Origin: an uncultured Bacteroidales bacterium
GTDB lineage: Bacteria > Bacteroidota > Bacteroidia > Bacteroidales > Paludibacteraceae
Direction of reading: 5' to 3'
Length of the DNA: 9,473 nucleotides
Assembly (NCBI GenBank): GCA_903912795.1
Contig: CAIWIS010000280.1
Span: 1-9,473, forward strand
Under the pieces are notes generated by a model, which worked only from the letters and a program-made list of their open reading frames with translations, was not told the origin of the DNA and made no database searches. The position numbers and the translations under genes were made by a program. Positions 6,983-9,473 of this stretch are shown here, piece by piece; within the stretch, counting starts at the first letter, position 1; every line of letters begins with the position of its first letter.

Positions 6983-8416
6983 ATGAAAACTAGAACTTCA
7001 AAAATTACGACTTTGTTTCTTTTTATAACATTGGCCATGTTGTTAAAATCCGTTCAAGCGCCATCTCAAACCCTTGCAGAAAACCATAAAATGCAATGGT
7101 GGTCTGAGAGTCGATTTGGATTGTTTATCCATTGGGGCTTGTATTCTAAAACTGCTGGATATTGGAACGGAAAAGTGACCAAAGGTGGGGAGCATTTTAT
7201 GTGGTATGAACGTATTCCTTTGAACGTTTACGCTCGCATTGCCGATGACTTTAATCCTGTAAAATTTAATGCTGACGAATGGGTCTCATTGGCCAAGAAC
7301 GCTGGTATGAAGTACCTTGTAATCACTTCCAAACATCACGATGGTTTTGCCATGTACGACTCTAAAGTGAATGATTACAACATCGTAAAACGCAGCCCTT
7401 TTGGCAGAGATCCTATGAAAGAATTGGTGGAAGCATGCCGGAAACAGGAACTGAAATTTGGTTTCTATTATTCCTTAGGCAGAGATTGGGAAAGTCCGGA
7501 TGTTCCAAGTTCAGCAGGGTATAAAAATAACAGTTGGGATTTTCCCGATGAAAACACCAAAGTTTTTAATGCCTATTTTGAACGGAAATTAAAGCCTCAA
7601 ATTAAGGAACTTGTTTCGCAATACGGGCCAATCGATATTATTTGGTTTGACACGCCTGAGCGAATAAGCAAAGCGGAAAGTCAAGAATTGCGAGATATAA
7701 TTCTCGCTGCTAACCCAAAATGCATTATTAACAGCCGAATTTTTAATGGTCCTGGTATGGGTGATTATCAGGTAACTGAGCAGGAGATCGTAAAAAAAAT
7801 AAAACTGGAACCATGGGAAGCTTGTGTAACCATGAGTAGAAATTGGGGGTATAATACACTGGATTCTGCCTACAAAACGCCAGAATTATTGATTCGATTA
7901 TTATTAGAAATTTCCAGTAAAGGAGGTAACCTTTTGCTAAATGTCGGCCCTACCGGTGAGGGTGAAATCACGAATCAAGCAAAAGAACGATTATCGCTCA
8001 TCGGTAAATGGATGAAACGAAATGCGGAAGGTATTTATGGGACTGGCTCTTGGATTACTGACTGTGAACTTTTAGCAGATACTTCATCCATTAAAAAAGA
8101 GGTACAAGAGATTACTCCAAATACGATGAAAGATGCTGTAAATGATGCTACTTCAAAAGCGATCATTCCACTAGTACGATTCACCACGAAGGGCGATGAT
8201 TTGTACGTTTTTGTGTGTAGTTGGCATGAAAAGATGGTGTTGATCAAATCTTTGGCCTCGAATAAATGCAAAAAAATTAAAGAAATTTCAATGTTGGGCG
8301 ACACCAAGAACGTTAAATGGGAACAAGGTGACAACGGTCTAGCACTAAAAATGCCTTCTTCCTTCCTGAAAGAAATACCCGTGGTTGGGTTTAAGATTCG
8401 GTTTCAAAACTATTAA
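6983..8416 (+). CDS. Exported GH29 alpha-L-fucosidase
   Basis: This retaining exo-alpha-L-fucosidase releases terminal fucose from glycans, probably in the periplasm. Residues 1-26 form a signal peptide with cleavage after VQA. Family motifs in order are FGLFIHWGLYS with H50, W51 and G52; SKHHDGFAMYDS with HHD at 118-120; GFYYSLGRDWE; and IDIIWFD, whose D223 is the expected nucleophile. E279 in PWEAC, just before the SRNWGYN motif, is a candidate acid/base, though that residue varies in position between GH29 subfamilies. LLLNVGPTGEGEI closes the barrel, and a C-terminal beta-sandwich runs from about 370 to 477. The length of 477 is ordinary for the family. It lies 59 bp after the flavoenzyme gene and 12 bp before the GH130 gene. 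With a GH2 and a GH130 alongside, core or antennary fucose on an N-glycan-like substrate is reasonable, but linkage preference cannot be read from the sequence. Confidence 0.93.
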   Translation: MKTRTSKITTLFLFITLAMLLKSVQAPSQTLAENHKMQWWSESRFGLFIHWGLYSKTAGYWNGKVTKGGEHFMWYERIPLNVYARIADDFNPVKFNADEWVSLAKNAGMKYLVITSKHHDGFAMYDSKVNDYNIVKRSPFGRDPMKELVEACRKQELKFGFYYSLGRDWESPDVPSSAGYKNNSWDFPDENTKVFNAYFERKLKPQIKELVSQYGPIDIIWFDTPERISKAESQELRDIILAANPKCIINSRIFNGPGMGDYQVTEQEIVKKIKLEPWEACVTMSRNWGYNTLDSAYKTPELLIRLLLEISSKGGNLLLNVGPTGEGEITNQAKERLSLIGKWMKRNAEGIYGTGSWITDCELLADTSSIKKEVQEITPNTMKDAVNDATSKAIIPLVRFTTKGDDLYVFVCSWHEKMVLIKSLASNKCKKIKEISMLGDTKNVKWEQGDNGLALKMPSSFLKEIPVVGFKIRFQNY

Positions 8417-8428
8417 AAAATTCCAATT

Positions 8429-9439
8429 ATGAATAATGAAAATATAGCCTTTTGTAAAACAGCATTGCGGGCCGATGCAGTTCCCAATATGCCTTGGGAA
8501 CCAAAACCAGCCAATTGTCACGAAGTAGTTTGGCGACACAGTACAAACCCAATTATCGATTTGCACCCTATGCCAAAAGCACGCAGTGTGTTTAATAGCT
8601 GCGTAATGCCTTGGGGCGATGGATTTATTGGTGTTTTTAGGGTCGATTCCCTGTCGATGGATCCAAATTTACATGTGGGTACAAGTCCAAACGGAATTGA
8701 CTGGACCATAGATGAAGAGCCAATTAATTTTATTTGCAACGAACCTGCTTTGGGAAAAATAAGCATTGCTTACGACCCACGCGTGTGTAAAATTGAGGAT
8801 AAGTATTACATTACCTGGTGTAACTCGTACTACGGAGCTACTATCGGTCAGGCTTGGACTACCGATTTTAAAACTTTCAACCAGATAGAGAATGCGTTTT
8901 TACCTTTTAATCGCAATGGAGTTTTATTCCCTAAAAAAATCGATGGAAAATTTGCCATGCTTAGTCGCCCAATGGGTAAAGCAATGGCGGTAAATTATGG
9001 CGATATATTTTACAGCGAAAGTCCTGATTTAACCTACTGGGGAAAACACCGCATGGTATTTACAGCCGGTCCACTGAAATGGGAACGCACCAAAATTGGC
9101 CCGGGACCTATCCCAATTGAAACCACTGAAGGTTGGCTGTTGCTATATCATGGTGTAACCGATACCTGCGACAGTTTTGTGTACAGCATGGGTGCAGCCT
9201 TATTGGATATTAACGAACCATCAAAGGTGCTTTATCGTTGTAAGTTTCCATTGTTGAGCCCCGAAAAAATTTACGAAACAGCCGGTTACGTGGGCAATGT
9301 GGTTTTCCCAACAGGTGTTGTTGCCGATGGCGCAACTGGTCGCTTAGCCATTTATTACGGTGCTGCTGATACCTATACAGCCGTTGCGTATGCGCAGGTT
9401 GATGAAATAATTGCGTATATTAAAGAAAATGCGTGGTAA
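8429..9439 (+). CDS. GH130 mannoside phosphorylase, similar to Man-beta-1,4-GlcNAc phosphorylase (GH130_2 type)
   Basis: This cytoplasmic inverting phosphorylase uses phosphate to split a beta-mannoside into alpha-mannose-1-phosphate and the remaining sugar. There is no signal peptide, in contrast to the three enzyme genes before it. The five-bladed propeller family is shown by MPWEPKPANC (21-30), FNSCVMPWGDGFIGVFR (55-71), IAYDPRV (113-119), FNRNGVLFP (160-168), LSRP (178-181), TKIGPGPIP (221-229), LLYHGV (238-243) and YYGAADT (309-315). D116 is the expected proton donor; R162, R180, K222 and H241 fit the phosphate-binding set described for the human-gut enzyme UhgbMP, allowing for small gaps. 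Overall resemblance to UhgbMP, as I recall its sequence, supports Man-beta-1,4-GlcNAc or a related disaccharide. The loop at 182-190 differs, so the +1 sugar may not be GlcNAc. The length of 336 is normal. It begins 12 bp after the fucosidase gene, suggesting translational coupling in one operon. Confidence 0.92.
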   Translation: MNNENIAFCKTALRADAVPNMPWEPKPANCHEVVWRHSTNPIIDLHPMPKARSVFNSCVMPWGDGFIGVFRVDSLSMDPNLHVGTSPNGIDWTIDEEPINFICNEPALGKISIAYDPRVCKIEDKYYITWCNSYYGATIGQAWTTDFKTFNQIENAFLPFNRNGVLFPKKIDGKFAMLSRPMGKAMAVNYGDIFYSESPDLTYWGKHRMVFTAGPLKWERTKIGPGPIPIETTEGWLLLYHGVTDTCDSFVYSMGAALLDINEPSKVLYRCKFPLLSPEKIYETAGYVGNVVFPTGVVADGATGRLAIYYGAADTYTAVAYAQVDEIIAYIKENAW

Positions 9440-9468
9440 AACTCATTTACCATTTAAGAAAAATAAAA

Positions 9469-9473
9469 ATGCA
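9469..9473 (+). CDS. Possible start of a further co-directional gene, cut by the window edge
   Basis: An ATG at 9469-9471 lies 29 bp after the GH130 stop, preceded by an A-rich stretch (AAGAAAAATAAAA) of the kind seen before starts in this phylum. Only five bases are visible, so nothing can be said of the product; the ATG may be chance. Confidence 0.2.

Noticed and set aside
8035..8334. 99-codon antisense ORF within the fucosidase gene
   Set aside because: Composition-driven shadow of the GH29 C-terminal domain with no recognisable motif.

Overview
The window is AT-rich DNA that looks like Bacteroidota (Bacteroidetes). All five genes lie on the + strand, none has a convincing Shine-Dalgarno site, and start codons sit in A/T-rich leaders. 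The protein families match carbohydrate-catabolism clusters of that phylum. The genus cannot be fixed from the sequence. No SusC/SusD pair, sulfatase, regulator, RNA gene, CRISPR array or transposase is present.

Layout: (1) 90-2297, a long sodium:solute symporter-family inner-membrane transporter; (2) 2298-2475, a 178-bp gap holding two GC-rich palindromic repeat elements in opposite orientation; (3) 2476-5190, an exported GH2 glycosidase of the clade holding plant endo-beta-mannosidase and exo-beta-D-glucosaminidase; (4) 5205-6923, an exported FAD-dependent oxidoreductase (PF12831-like) that must start at a non-ATG codon, most likely TTG; (5) 6983-8416, an exported GH29 alpha-L-fucosidase; (6) 8429-9439, a cytoplasmic GH130 mannoside phosphorylase resembling the gut N-glycan enzyme acting on Man-beta-1,4-GlcNAc. 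A possible next start codon lies at the right edge. Gaps of 14, 59 and 12 bp between genes 2-5 suggest one transcript; gene 1 may belong to it or be separated by the repeats.

Working model (inference): the exported GH29 and GH2 trim a fucosylated, beta-mannose-containing glycan in the periplasm. The symporter imports a small product, and GH130 phosphorolyses it in the cytosol to mannose-1-phosphate plus a sugar. A core-fucosylated N-glycan remnant is the simplest substrate that explains GH29, the endo-beta-mannosidase-like GH2 and GH130 together. The exported flavoenzyme has no obvious step in that scheme and is the best candidate for undescribed chemistry here.
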